DNA of 64,000 nucleotides from Rickettsiaceae bacterium. GTDB taxonomy: Bacteria > Pseudomonadota > Alphaproteobacteria > Rickettsiales > Rickettsiaceae. The notes below the pieces were generated by a model. That model worked only from the letters and a program-made list of their open reading frames with translations, had not been told where the DNA came from and searched no databases. Below are positions 26,173 through 33,671 of the stretch, one piece after another (position 1 is the first letter of the stretch; each line of letters opens with the position of its first letter). The stretch covers positions 62,001-126,000 of the forward strand of contig JACKKP010000002.1 in the NCBI GenBank assembly GCA_024236375.1, in the 5' to 3' direction. A program made the position numbers and the translations under genes.

Positions 26173-26583
26173 ATGTCAGATCAAAAAGGCAGAGCAGATA
26201 ATATTGATAAATTAGTAAGTCGTAAGCTGAAAATGCGTAGAATAATGTTAGGCCTCAGCCAAGAAGAAGTAGGTCAAGCAATTGATGTGAGCATTCAACA
26301 AATACAAAAATATGAAAAAGCTAAAAATAGAATTGCCAGTGGAAAGTTATTCACTCTATCTAAATTTTTGCAAGTACCAATTAATTATTTTTTTGATCAT
26401 AGTAATGATAATAATGAAATTATAAAAACTGTATTTGCAGAAGAATCAGAAGAATACACAGTAAATGATGAAGAAGTAGTTTCAGAGAAAGAAATTATTA
26501 ATTTGATAAAGTTTTTTAGCGAAATTAAAAATCATCAAACTAGAAAAAAAATTGTAGAACTGATAAAATCTATGATTGCTTAA
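26173..26583 (+). CDS. XRE-family HTH transcriptional regulator
   Basis: A 136-residue DNA-binding protein. The Cro/C1-type helix-turn-helix covers about residues 15-70, with the helix pair LGLSQEEVGQAIDVSIQQIQKYEKAKNRI and FTLSKFLQVPINYFFD after it. This is the compact single-domain type common in alphaproteobacteria, some members of which regulate development or stress; a specific target cannot be read here. The C-terminal 60 residues are acidic and then basic (EIINLIKFFSEIKNHQTRKKIVELIKS), as in related regulators. It stands alone after the lnt terminator. Confidence 0.9.
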   Translation: MSDQKGRADNIDKLVSRKLKMRRIMLGLSQEEVGQAIDVSIQQIQKYEKAKNRIASGKLFTLSKFLQVPINYFFDHSNDNNEIIKTVFAEESEEYTVNDEEVVSEKEIINLIKFFSEIKNHQTRKKIVELIKSMIA

Positions 26584-26641
26584 CAAGAATTTTAATTAAC
26601 AAACATTTTCGGATATGTCATAATCAAGAAACCTTGACATT

Positions 26642-26679
26642 AACAGAAAATCTTCATTACTTAATAAAGATTTTCTGTT
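26642..26679. terminator. Hairpin between convergent genes
   Basis: Perfect 13-bp stem, AACAGAAAATCTT (26642-26654) with AAGATTTTCTGTT (26667-26679), loop of 12. It lies between the convergent HTH gene and the small gene 26690-26893. No U-run directly follows on either strand, but its position suggests a shared terminator. Confidence 0.55.
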
Positions 26680-26689
26680 CAACAAATTT

Positions 26690-26893
26690 TTATATAATTT
26701 TAAATTGCTTTCTAGGTGGTATATATACTACTTGTTGATCCTCTTCATTGAATTTTTCCATTATACCTGCAAAATAATTGCCATTTTTAATCAAATGTAC
26801 TATTTTCCAACCATTTTTCATTTCTTGATCTATTCTATCTAATTCTTCTTTAGAGTCGAAAAAAGATATAAGTTTTTGTTCTTTTTGGTTCAT
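26690..26893 (-). CDS. Small DUF2674-like protein
   Basis: A 67-residue cytoplasmic protein starting MNQKEQKLISFFDSKEEL and ending in VVYIPPRKQFKII. I associate this pattern with the short Rickettsia DUF2674 family (short helix, GW.IV.L...GN.F.GIMEK core, IPPRK end); this rests on memory of the family, not a search. The core reads NGWKIVHLIKNGNYFAGIMEK at about 27-47. Function unknown. Monocistronic, convergent with the HTH gene. Confidence 0.65.
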   Translation of the reverse strand: MNQKEQKLISFFDSKEELDRIDQEMKNGWKIVHLIKNGNYFAGIMEKFNEEDQQVVYIPPRKQFKII

Positions 26894-27137
26894 CTTTTTA
26901 TATAATTTTTATTAAGATAAATTTTTTCTTGTTTACTGATCTTAATATATTCTAAAAAAATTTACTTTGCAAGAAGTAAAATGTCTATATAAGTTGTAAC
27001 AATTAATATTTTCAATTTTATTTATTGAATAAATTGAGTAACACCCTAATAGATTTTTAAGTATATATTATATTTCAACAAATTATTGAAAGTTATTATT
27101 CACTTAGAACTGATTAATTTTACTAGAATATAATTCT

Positions 27138-27175
27138 ATGCTAGCATGTTATATAATTCGTCAAAATTATATAAC
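27138..27175 (+). promoter_or_regulatory. Adjacent palindromes just before a start codon
   Basis: A 10-base perfect palindrome ATGCTAGCAT (27138-27147) directly followed by a perfect 11-bp inverted repeat GTTATATAATT-CGTCAA-AATTATATAAC (27148-27175), which ends two bases before the ATG at 27178. As RNA the hairpin would hide the ribosome site; as DNA the pair could be operators. Confidence 0.5.
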
Positions 27176-27177
27176 TT

Positions 27178-27762
27178 ATGGACAAAACATCTCCAGAACT
27201 AAATAATGAACTTCAAACTATTATCAAAAAAATTTCAAATCAGAAAGATATAAAAGATATTATAGAACAAATCTTTGATAAATCAGATAATTTAGATACA
27301 TTACGCACCGCTTTAATATTGTCAATTAGTCGATATATCAAAACTAAGCAAGAAATAGGCAATCAAAAACCTATAGAAGAAGGCAAAAAACAAAAGCTAT
27401 CAATAGAAGAAAGTAAAGAGATTGATCAAGAAATAAATCAATTTGTTGATAATGCACTAGAGTTACATGGTCTCAAAAATAAAAAATTTGATATAGATAA
27501 TATTAAGGCTCGTAAAGACTTTAAAAGGATAGTGGCACATTTTACAATTTACGAGATTTATAAAGTAATGAATCCTAAAAGAATTGCAGGTGAAACTAAA
27601 GAAAAGAACTATGCTCATAATTTAATTCGAGGCGGCAAAAAACTTGCCAGTAAATATGAGGGGGGACGTGAGGCAGATTTAAAAAAATATGGAGCCCAAA
27701 AGGTGAGAAATATTAATAAAGCAGCAAAGCGCGTTAGAAATTCTGGTAGAATTGGATTTTAG
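27178..27762 (+). CDS. Lineage-specific cytoplasmic protein (possibly DUF5394)
   Basis: A 194-residue charged protein with no signal peptide or membrane helix. Residues 75-130 are acidic to neutral helical; the C-terminal third is basic, with the conserved-looking core YEIYKVMNPKRIAGET (about 124-139) and the ending KAAKRVRNSGRIGF. I think it belongs to the Rickettsia DUF5394 family but cannot confirm. Its start codon sits two bases after a perfect inverted repeat (27148-27175), and there is no purine-rich ribosome site, so initiation may be controlled or leaderless. Convergent with the GST-like gene, 7 bases apart. Confidence 0.6.
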   Translation: MDKTSPELNNELQTIIKKISNQKDIKDIIEQIFDKSDNLDTLRTALILSISRYIKTKQEIGNQKPIEEGKKQKLSIEESKEIDQEINQFVDNALELHGLKNKKFDIDNIKARKDFKRIVAHFTIYEIYKVMNPKRIAGETKEKNYAHNLIRGGKKLASKYEGGREADLKKYGAQKVRNINKAAKRVRNSGRIGF

Positions 27763-27769
27763 AGATTAA

Positions 27770-28375
27770 TCAATCGTGCCATATTTCATATTTTTGCATT
27801 ATTACATTATTAAAATGATTATTATCCACAAAATTTAATAACCATTTAATCACATTTGGATAATTGGATGTACAAAACCATTCAAAATCGACATACGCAA
27901 ACTGACGGATAAATGGTATTATAGCATAATCCGCTAAAGTTTTAGTAGAACAAAGGAAATCTTGATCTATAAGCATTTTTTCATATTTGTATAAAAAACG
28001 CTCTTCAATCTCTTGTCGCACTTGTAATAATTTTATTCCAGGATAGTTATTAGGATATTTATATTGCTTTAATAAAATTACAAAATCAAAATCATTTAAT
28101 TTTATTAATTCTTCTATTAAACGTTGTTTTTCTAAACTAAAGATATTTTCTGGATCATTAATAGCAATTGCATATTTCATAATATCCAGGCTTTCATCAA
28201 TTATTGTTCCATTTTCAAGTAATAATACAGGTACTGTAGCCTTAGTGGATAAATTTTTTAAGGAAGTAGGTTTATTTTTTAAATCTACTTCCCGAATGTC
28301 ATAGCTGATACTACTATAATCAAGAGTCATACGCGCGCGTATTGCATATGGACATCTACGAAAACTATATAAAAT
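27770..28375 (-). CDS. Glutathione S-transferase-like protein, non-ATG start
   Basis: The N-terminal thioredoxin-fold signature LYSFRRCPYAIRAR lies upstream of the first ATG (28330), so the gene must start earlier. In-frame codons there are ATA (28393-28391) and ATT (28375-28373); no ATG, GTG or TTG exists before the in-frame stop. The ATA has a GGAG about 10 bases upstream. From ATT the product is about 201 residues. Residues after the CPYA site continue with the GST pattern (AVPVL-like TVPVLLL, then DESLDIMKYA), and the helical C-terminal domain follows to residue 200. The product probably binds glutathione; the CPYA start resembles a group of GSTs related to glutaredoxin 2. It begins within or just after the tlc stop codon at 28384. 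Confidence 0.75.
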   Translation of the reverse strand: MLYSFRRCPYAIRARMTLDYSSISYDIREVDLKNKPTSLKNLSTKATVPVLLLENGTIIDESLDIMKYAIAINDPENIFSLEKQRLIEELIKLNDFDFVILLKQYKYPNNYPGIKLLQVRQEIEERFLYKYEKMLIDQDFLCSTKTLADYAIIPFIRQFAYVDFEWFCTSNYPNVIKWLLNFVDNNHFNNVIMQKYEIWHD

Positions 28376-28383
28376 AGGTTGTT

Positions 28384-29958
28384 TTAGAAATATTTTTCTT
28401 CTCCATGTTGATTACAAGCTGATTTATATGCTTTGTTTAATTCTAGCAGCGATATAATCCAAATAAAACATATGACACAAAATAATACCATTAAATAAGG
28501 TGCAATAGTTGTGTATGTTGCAGCAGGGAAAATTATAAAAATAGTAGATTGTAGAAAAGCACTGAGTGATTTACCAAGCTTAGTACCAATCATATCAGCA
28601 GCAGCTTTACCTTTTGTCTTTAACTCGTCAGTTAAAGGTATATATGACATTTCTTTTGTAGAATCAAATAATGTATATTTACTAGATTTGCTTAGTACAT
28701 TTTGTATACTACCAAACATTATTGCTAATAAAACTGGATCAGTAAAAGAAAAATATAACATCATCCATACCGCAACTTCATCAAAACTAGTAACTATAAA
28801 AAACCCTAGTCCTGTTACTAATACCATTAAAGGTGTAATAATGGCCGCAAATATCCACCCTAATCTTCTGATAATATTTGATCCTAGTAGAACAAAGAAT
28901 AAAGTTAAAATTCCGGTATAACTTAAATAACTCCCTACAAAAGAAGCAAATTCTGTTGGATTTTTGTATATTTTAGCAGCTTGAGCTTTCCAAGGGCCTT
29001 CGATCAAATTAATAGCTATACCATAACAAAGAAGCAATATAGTAATTAATAATATATATCTAGAAGAGAGTACCATCTTCATGCTTTCTACAAAACCAAT
29101 TTTGCTCTTTTTAGCATGGAATTGTAAAGTTTCAGTAGTATTAATATCAAGTATTTTATTATTAATAATCCAAAATGTTACCATGCTAGTAATTCCAAGC
29201 AATAATACTACACTTATTATTAACTGTACTGTGAATACATGTGTTCCGCATTTTATCGATAATAATTCTTTAAAATAATTATTAATATGAGGTAGATTTA
29301 TCAAAAAATTACCAGAGAGGTATAATCCTGTTTGACCCAGTAAACTAAACAAAGGATAGAATCTTTTTGATTCATCAATAGTAGTAATTTTATTCACAAA
29401 TTGCCAAAATAATAATGCATATATCATGTTAGGCCAGAGTTCTGCTATAATATAAAATATAGAAAAACTCCAGTTAGATAATAATAGGATAAACCATTTA
29501 AATGGAGGAAAATCTTGAGTTAATTGATTTACAGTATCAGGTGATAAATGAATATGCTCAGCGTTAGGAAATAAATAAAAAGCAAATACTAAAAAAAAGC
29601 TTAAGAATATAGACATAATAAGATAGAAAATATTCTCTCCTTTCATTACATTCACTAGTTTGACATATAACATCATCACTAAAAATGCTGCTGGCATTAC
29701 ACCCCAAAACTTTAAGAATGATAAGGTTTCAGCTCCAATCATTGTACTAATTACGCTATCTTTAGTAGCCCTGATCAAGTTTTGGATGCATAAAATACTA
29801 AACATTAAAGCAGTAATAGTCAAAAATTTGGGTAATTCTGATCTATTAATAGGCCAAATGTAATCTATTAACTTATTTACAAGCGAAGAATTGATTGACT
29901 GATTGGAAGATGAGGTTTTATTATAGTTTTGTACTATTTGAATATTGTCTTTGGACAT
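28384..29958 (-). CDS. tlc: ATP/ADP translocase (nucleotide transporter)
   Basis: Exchanges host ATP for bacterial ADP across the inner membrane; a hallmark of Rickettsiales, Chlamydiae and some other obligate intracellular bacteria. The 524 residues have about 12 membrane helices with the family's early block IWPINRSELPKFLTIT (about 33-48) and IRATKDSVISTMIGAET (about 62-78), then later SKYTLFDSTKEMSYIPL and KGKAAADMIGTKLGKS, both diagnostic of the Tlc family. Rickettsia encode several paralogues with different nucleotide specificity; which one this is cannot be told by eye. A consensus promoter precedes it (29999-30027). Confidence 0.97.
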   Translation of the reverse strand: MSKDNIQIVQNYNKTSSSNQSINSSLVNKLIDYIWPINRSELPKFLTITALMFSILCIQNLIRATKDSVISTMIGAETLSFLKFWGVMPAAFLVMMLYVKLVNVMKGENIFYLIMSIFLSFFLVFAFYLFPNAEHIHLSPDTVNQLTQDFPPFKWFILLLSNWSFSIFYIIAELWPNMIYALLFWQFVNKITTIDESKRFYPLFSLLGQTGLYLSGNFLINLPHINNYFKELLSIKCGTHVFTVQLIISVVLLLGITSMVTFWIINNKILDINTTETLQFHAKKSKIGFVESMKMVLSSRYILLITILLLCYGIAINLIEGPWKAQAAKIYKNPTEFASFVGSYLSYTGILTLFFVLLGSNIIRRLGWIFAAIITPLMVLVTGLGFFIVTSFDEVAVWMMLYFSFTDPVLLAIMFGSIQNVLSKSSKYTLFDSTKEMSYIPLTDELKTKGKAAADMIGTKLGKSLSAFLQSTIFIIFPAATYTTIAPYLMVLFCVICFIWIISLLELNKAYKSACNQHGEEKYF

Positions 29959-29998
29959 AAGAATCTAACCAGGATTTTAGAGTATTGGCTAGGCCCGT

Positions 29999-30027
29999 AT
30001 AGTAAATGTTATCCCTACTGTAGTCAA
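29999..30027 (-). promoter_or_regulatory. Promoter of tlc
   Basis: On the minus strand -35 TTGACT (30027-30022), exactly 17 bases, -10 TACTAT (30004-29999), about 41 bases before the tlc ATG. Confidence 0.7.
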
Positions 30028-30058
30028 GTAATAAATAATACAAAAACTTATTTAATAT

Positions 30059-31267
30059 TCATTGGTAAATAATTTTGCTTGTATCTAAATCCTTAATTGC
30101 TTCAGAAAAATAATTTCCTTGCATAGAATGTACATTCATTTTACTAAGAAGTTGTGCTATTTCTTCATTTTCTACAAATTCTGCAATAGTCTTAATACCT
30201 AACTTATGTGCTAAATTAATTAATGCTTCTACAAAGATATAATGTTTTTGATTAGTCAAAATATTTTTTATATATTTGCCATCAATCTTAATCATGTCAA
30301 TAGGTAATTCTAATATTTGTAAAAAACTAGTATAACCAGACCCAAAGTCATCTAATGCGACTAAGCAACCATAAGCATGTAATACATTAATAAAATTTTG
30401 TGTAGTAATAAAATCTTGATTTAATGTAGTCTCTGTAATTTCAATAATCAAACGTCTTGCAACATCAAATTCATTAAGTAATTGTTTTATTTTTATTAAT
30501 AATTCTTTATTTAATATACCAATATTAGAAATATTTATAGATAGCTTCAGATTTTCATTTTGAACAAGTGTTTTAATTGCCATTTCTACTACTGTTAAGT
30601 CAATTAAATTTATTAAACCTTTACACTCAGCATATTGAATAAGTGGACCAGCTGAAATATAATCACCTTTACCATCTGGAATACGCATCAAACATTCATA
30701 ATATTCTAGTTGTTTAGTTTTAGTATTAATTACTGGTTGATAAAAAAATCTAACCTTATTATTGAATAAGGCCTCTCTAAAGAGGTTAAAATTCATATTT
30801 TGCTCACGCAGCGATTCAAAATCTATAGCACCTATTTCATAAAAGTGGTAATTACTATAATTTTCAAAAATCTTAAGATTATAATTAAGCCTTGCTAGAA
30901 GTATTTCAACATTTTTTGACGAATCATTATCAAATAACACTCCTCCTATTGAGCATTTAAAATAAGTTTCTGGATATTCTTCATCTATATAAGTTTGTAC
31001 CGCAAGATATATTTCATGCGCTAATTGATTAGCATTATCCAATTTTTTTTGCAGAATAATATATAATTTTGAAGGATCTTTGATTCTTACGATTTGAGTA
31101 GTTACTTGATTATTTTGAGCACAAACACTTTCGATAATATTATTGAATTTTTGTATCACCTTGGAGAAATCATTTATTAAAATATGTAGTTCATCAATAT
31201 TTAAAAGTTTAACTTCTAATATAATTCCCTTCTCTATTTTATCTATTTCTTCTTGCAATTTTCGCAT
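30059..31267 (-). CDS. Degenerate GGDEF plus EAL-domain protein
   Basis: A 402-residue cytoplasmic protein. Residues about 20-155 look like a GGDEF domain that has lost its signature: VRIKDPSKLYIIL stands where R.GGDEFaill would be, followed by the usual FKCSIGGVLFDND strand and the later ARLNYNLKIFEN helix. Residues about 165-400 are an EAL domain. Its motif reads ECL (YYECLMRI), but the other catalytic positions look intact: Asn in LSINIS, Glu in IEITET, both Asp of LDDFGSG, Lys in MIKIDG and Glu in AEFVEN. So it could be a cyclic-di-GMP phosphodiesterase with a regulatory or dead cyclase half, or a signal receptor. It stands alone upstream of tlc. Confidence 0.88.
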   Translation of the reverse strand: MRKLQEEIDKIEKGIILEVKLLNIDELHILINDFSKVIQKFNNIIESVCAQNNQVTTQIVRIKDPSKLYIILQKKLDNANQLAHEIYLAVQTYIDEEYPETYFKCSIGGVLFDNDSSKNVEILLARLNYNLKIFENYSNYHFYEIGAIDFESLREQNMNFNLFREALFNNKVRFFYQPVINTKTKQLEYYECLMRIPDGKGDYISAGPLIQYAECKGLINLIDLTVVEMAIKTLVQNENLKLSINISNIGILNKELLIKIKQLLNEFDVARRLIIEITETTLNQDFITTQNFINVLHAYGCLVALDDFGSGYTSFLQILELPIDMIKIDGKYIKNILTNQKHYIFVEALINLAHKLGIKTIAEFVENEEIAQLLSKMNVHSMQGNYFSEAIKDLDTSKIIYQ

Positions 31268-31355
31268 AATATTTATTATAATGTATTATCTAAAGTTAAA
31301 TTATGATACGTTAATAATTTAATTAATATTATTTTGTGTGATTTGACTCCTTATT

Positions 31356-31607
31356 ATGAGTAGAAAAAAAATAATAGCTGACAAGCTTGCTACATTAAAA
31401 CCGCATATTTTAGAAATAATAGACGAAAGCTCTTTACATTCAGGCCATGCTAGTAGCCCCAATTTACCCGAAACACATTTTAAGGTTACTTTATCTGCTA
31501 ATATTTTGAAAAGCAAGTCTAAATTACAACAACATAGAGTTATTAACCAATTATTAAAAGATGAATTCGACAATGGTTTACATGCCTTATCAATCACAAT
31601 TATCTAA
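31356..31607 (+). CDS. BolA-family protein
   Basis: An 83-residue protein of the BolA/YrbA fold, which works with monothiol glutaredoxins in Fe-S and iron homeostasis. The class signature is seen as ESSLHSGHAS (about 24-33, the H.gH pattern) and THFKVTLSANIL (about 40-51), then the HRVINQLLKDEFDNGLHALSI helix (about 61-80). It matches the alphaproteobacterial BolA subset by size. Short and alone, divergent from the EAL gene and convergent with the amidotransferase. Confidence 0.93.
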   Translation: MSRKKIIADKLATLKPHILEIIDESSLHSGHASSPNLPETHFKVTLSANILKSKSKLQQHRVINQLLKDEFDNGLHALSITII

Positions 31608-31703
31608 TTGTAATTATGCATGATGACTCTTTCAGTAAACAAAAAGATTTGACGATAAAATGATTTGGTTATAAAGCTATCAAGTTAAGATAATAACCCA
31701 AAT

Positions 31704-32486
31704 TTATATTTCTTTAATTTCTAAAATATTTCCTTCTTCAGCTAGAATATAGTAATTTTTAGGTATCTCGATCCAAGAAGAATTATGTTCATCTAGTGGC
31801 TCAGAAGCAATTATTACTGAATTCACGCTCTGACTATAATATAAAGAAAGAGCTTTATCATTTTCAATAACACATTTAGTAGCAATGAGTTGCTTACCAT
31901 CACTAATAATTATATTTAACCTTGCAAAACTATCAATATCACCATTATCTTGCTCCCTTTTTAACCAATCAAAGGCTTGTTTTACTGCTTCGAGTAAAGA
32001 AGAAGCTTTGTGTTTTAAGTAATGCATTACTAAAAAAAAGAAAATTTCTGAATCTGTATTGCCTTTAATTTGTAAAAATAATTCTGGATCCATAAAATTT
32101 AATAATTTAAGTTTGAGATTATCAAATTTATAGATTGTACCATTATGCGCCATCGAGTATTTGCCATAATGAAAAGGATGACAATTACTATATGATATAG
32201 AACCAACTGTGGACGCTCTAACGTGAGCTATAAAACATTTAGATTTAAGCCTTGCACTTAAATGTTGTAAGTTCTGATCACTCCATGCGGGTTGAATGGT
32301 TTTATATATTGCAGGTTCATTATTTATACTCAAATCATACCAAGCGATCCCAAAACCATCAGCATTAACATGATGTGCGCCTTGTCTGGCTTCCATACTT
32401 TGTTTGATCAAAGAATTTTCAGGTGTTACTAATATCTCACTCAATAACACCGGTTCTTTTCCTATATATCCTGCGAATCTGCACAT
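31704..32486 (-). CDS. Class II glutamine amidotransferase (YafJ/EgtC type)
   Basis: A 260-residue N-terminal-nucleophile hydrolase domain protein. The catalytic cysteine is Cys2 (MCRFAGYIG); later blocks are HHVNADGFGIAWYD (about 38-51), FIAHVRASTVGSISYSNCHPF (about 86-106), SMAHNGTIY (about 113-121) and GNTDSEIFFF (about 142-151), which is the standard order for this group. The synthase partner is unknown, and no ergothioneine genes are in view, so it is better called by family. Confidence 0.92.
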   Translation of the reverse strand: MCRFAGYIGKEPVLLSEILVTPENSLIKQSMEARQGAHHVNADGFGIAWYDLSINNEPAIYKTIQPAWSDQNLQHLSARLKSKCFIAHVRASTVGSISYSNCHPFHYGKYSMAHNGTIYKFDNLKLKLLNFMDPELFLQIKGNTDSEIFFFLVMHYLKHKASSLLEAVKQAFDWLKREQDNGDIDSFARLNIIISDGKQLIATKCVIENDKALSLYYSQSVNSVIIASEPLDEHNSSWIEIPKNYYILAEEGNILEIKEI

Positions 32487-32600
32487 AATTTTTTATATTT
32501 TATTATAATAATATCTTAAATAACAAAAGAATTCACTTAATGAAGTGCTCAACGACCTTGGATTAACTATATAGTGATATTTCAATCACTTTAATAACTA

Positions 32601-33671
32601 TTATATTTGCTGGGCTAACCTTTTTGCTTCATCATCAGACACAAGCGGATCAATTAACTCATCTAATTTACCTTCTTTTAAAATTTCGTCAATTTTATAT
32701 AAAGTCAGCATAATACGATGATCACTAATGCGTCCTTGTGGAAAGTTATAAGTTCTAATTCTTTCTGATCTATCTCCTGAACCAATCTGTTCTTTACGAG
32801 CAGATGCGCGTTCATCTTCTCTCGCTTTTCTTTCTTCTTCATATAATCTAGAACGCAAAATCTTCAGTGCTTTAGCTTTATTTTTATGTTGTGATTTTTC
32901 GTCCTGAATGGCCACCGCAAGGCCAGTTGGAATATGAGTAATCCTTACAGCTGAATCAGTAGTATTCACATGCTGACCTCCAGCACCAGAGGAACGATAA
33001 GTATCAATCCTTAAGTCTTTATCTTCAATGGCTATATCAAATTCTTCTGCTTCTGGCAACACCGCAACAGTTGCCGCAGAAGTATGAATTCGTCCACTGG
33101 ATTCAGTTTGCGGCACTCTTTGAACGCGATGCACCCCTGACTCAAATTTGAGCCTTGCAAATGCGCCCTCACCCTTAATTAGCGCAGATGCTTCCTTATA
33201 CCCACCTATACCATTTTCTGAGATAGATAATATCTCAAATTTCCATCCCCTAATCGCTGCATATCTTTGATACATTTGGAATAAATCAGCTGCAAATAAT
33301 GCAGCTTCTTCACCACCCGTACCGCTTCTGACTTCAATAATTGCACTTTTATTATCCGCCTCATCTTTTGGTAGTAAAGCGATTTTAACCTGTAATTCTA
33401 ATCTCACTACTTCTTTTGTCAGATATTCATGTTCTTCTTCGACCATTGCTTTTGTATCTGCATCTAACCCTTTTTCTACAAGTAATTCCTTTACACCAGC
33501 TAAATCACTCATAGCTTTTTTATACTGAGCAATTTTTTCTGCGATATGTTCAAGTTCAGCATAGTCTTTAGAAATTTTAACAAATTCTTCTCCACTTAAT
33601 CCACTAGATAATTTATCTGATAAATCTTTAACACGCTGTAATATCTTGTCTAAATTATCCTGAAAGCTCAT
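32601..33671 (-). CDS. prfA: Peptide chain release factor 1
   Basis: Recognises UAA and UAG stops and triggers peptide release. The 356 residues hold the codon-recognition and GGQ domains: VHRVQRVPQTESSGRIHTSAATVAVLPE (about 184-210) and the SSGAGGQHVNTTDSAVRITH block with the catalytic GGQ at about 231-233. The order and length are normal. Its start overlaps the end of ppdK by four bases (33668-33671). Confidence 0.98.
   Translation of the reverse strand: MSFQDNLDKILQRVKDLSDKLSSGLSGEEFVKISKDYAELEHIAEKIAQYKKAMSDLAGVKELLVEKGLDADTKAMVEEEHEYLTKEVVRLELQVKIALLPKDEADNKSAIIEVRSGTGGEEAALFAADLFQMYQRYAAIRGWKFEILSISENGIGGYKEASALIKGEGAFARLKFESGVHRVQRVPQTESSGRIHTSAATVAVLPEAEEFDIAIEDKDLRIDTYRSSGAGGQHVNTTDSAVRITHIPTGLAVAIQDEKSQHKNKAKALKILRSRLYEEERKAREDERASARKEQIGSGDRSERIRTYNFPQGRISDHRIMLTLYKIDEILKEGKLDELIDPLVSDDEAKRLAQQI

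Noticed and set aside
26642..26679. Insertion-sequence terminal repeats
   Set aside because: The 13-bp arms are only 12 bases apart and lie between convergent genes, which fits a terminator-like hairpin; no transposase is near.
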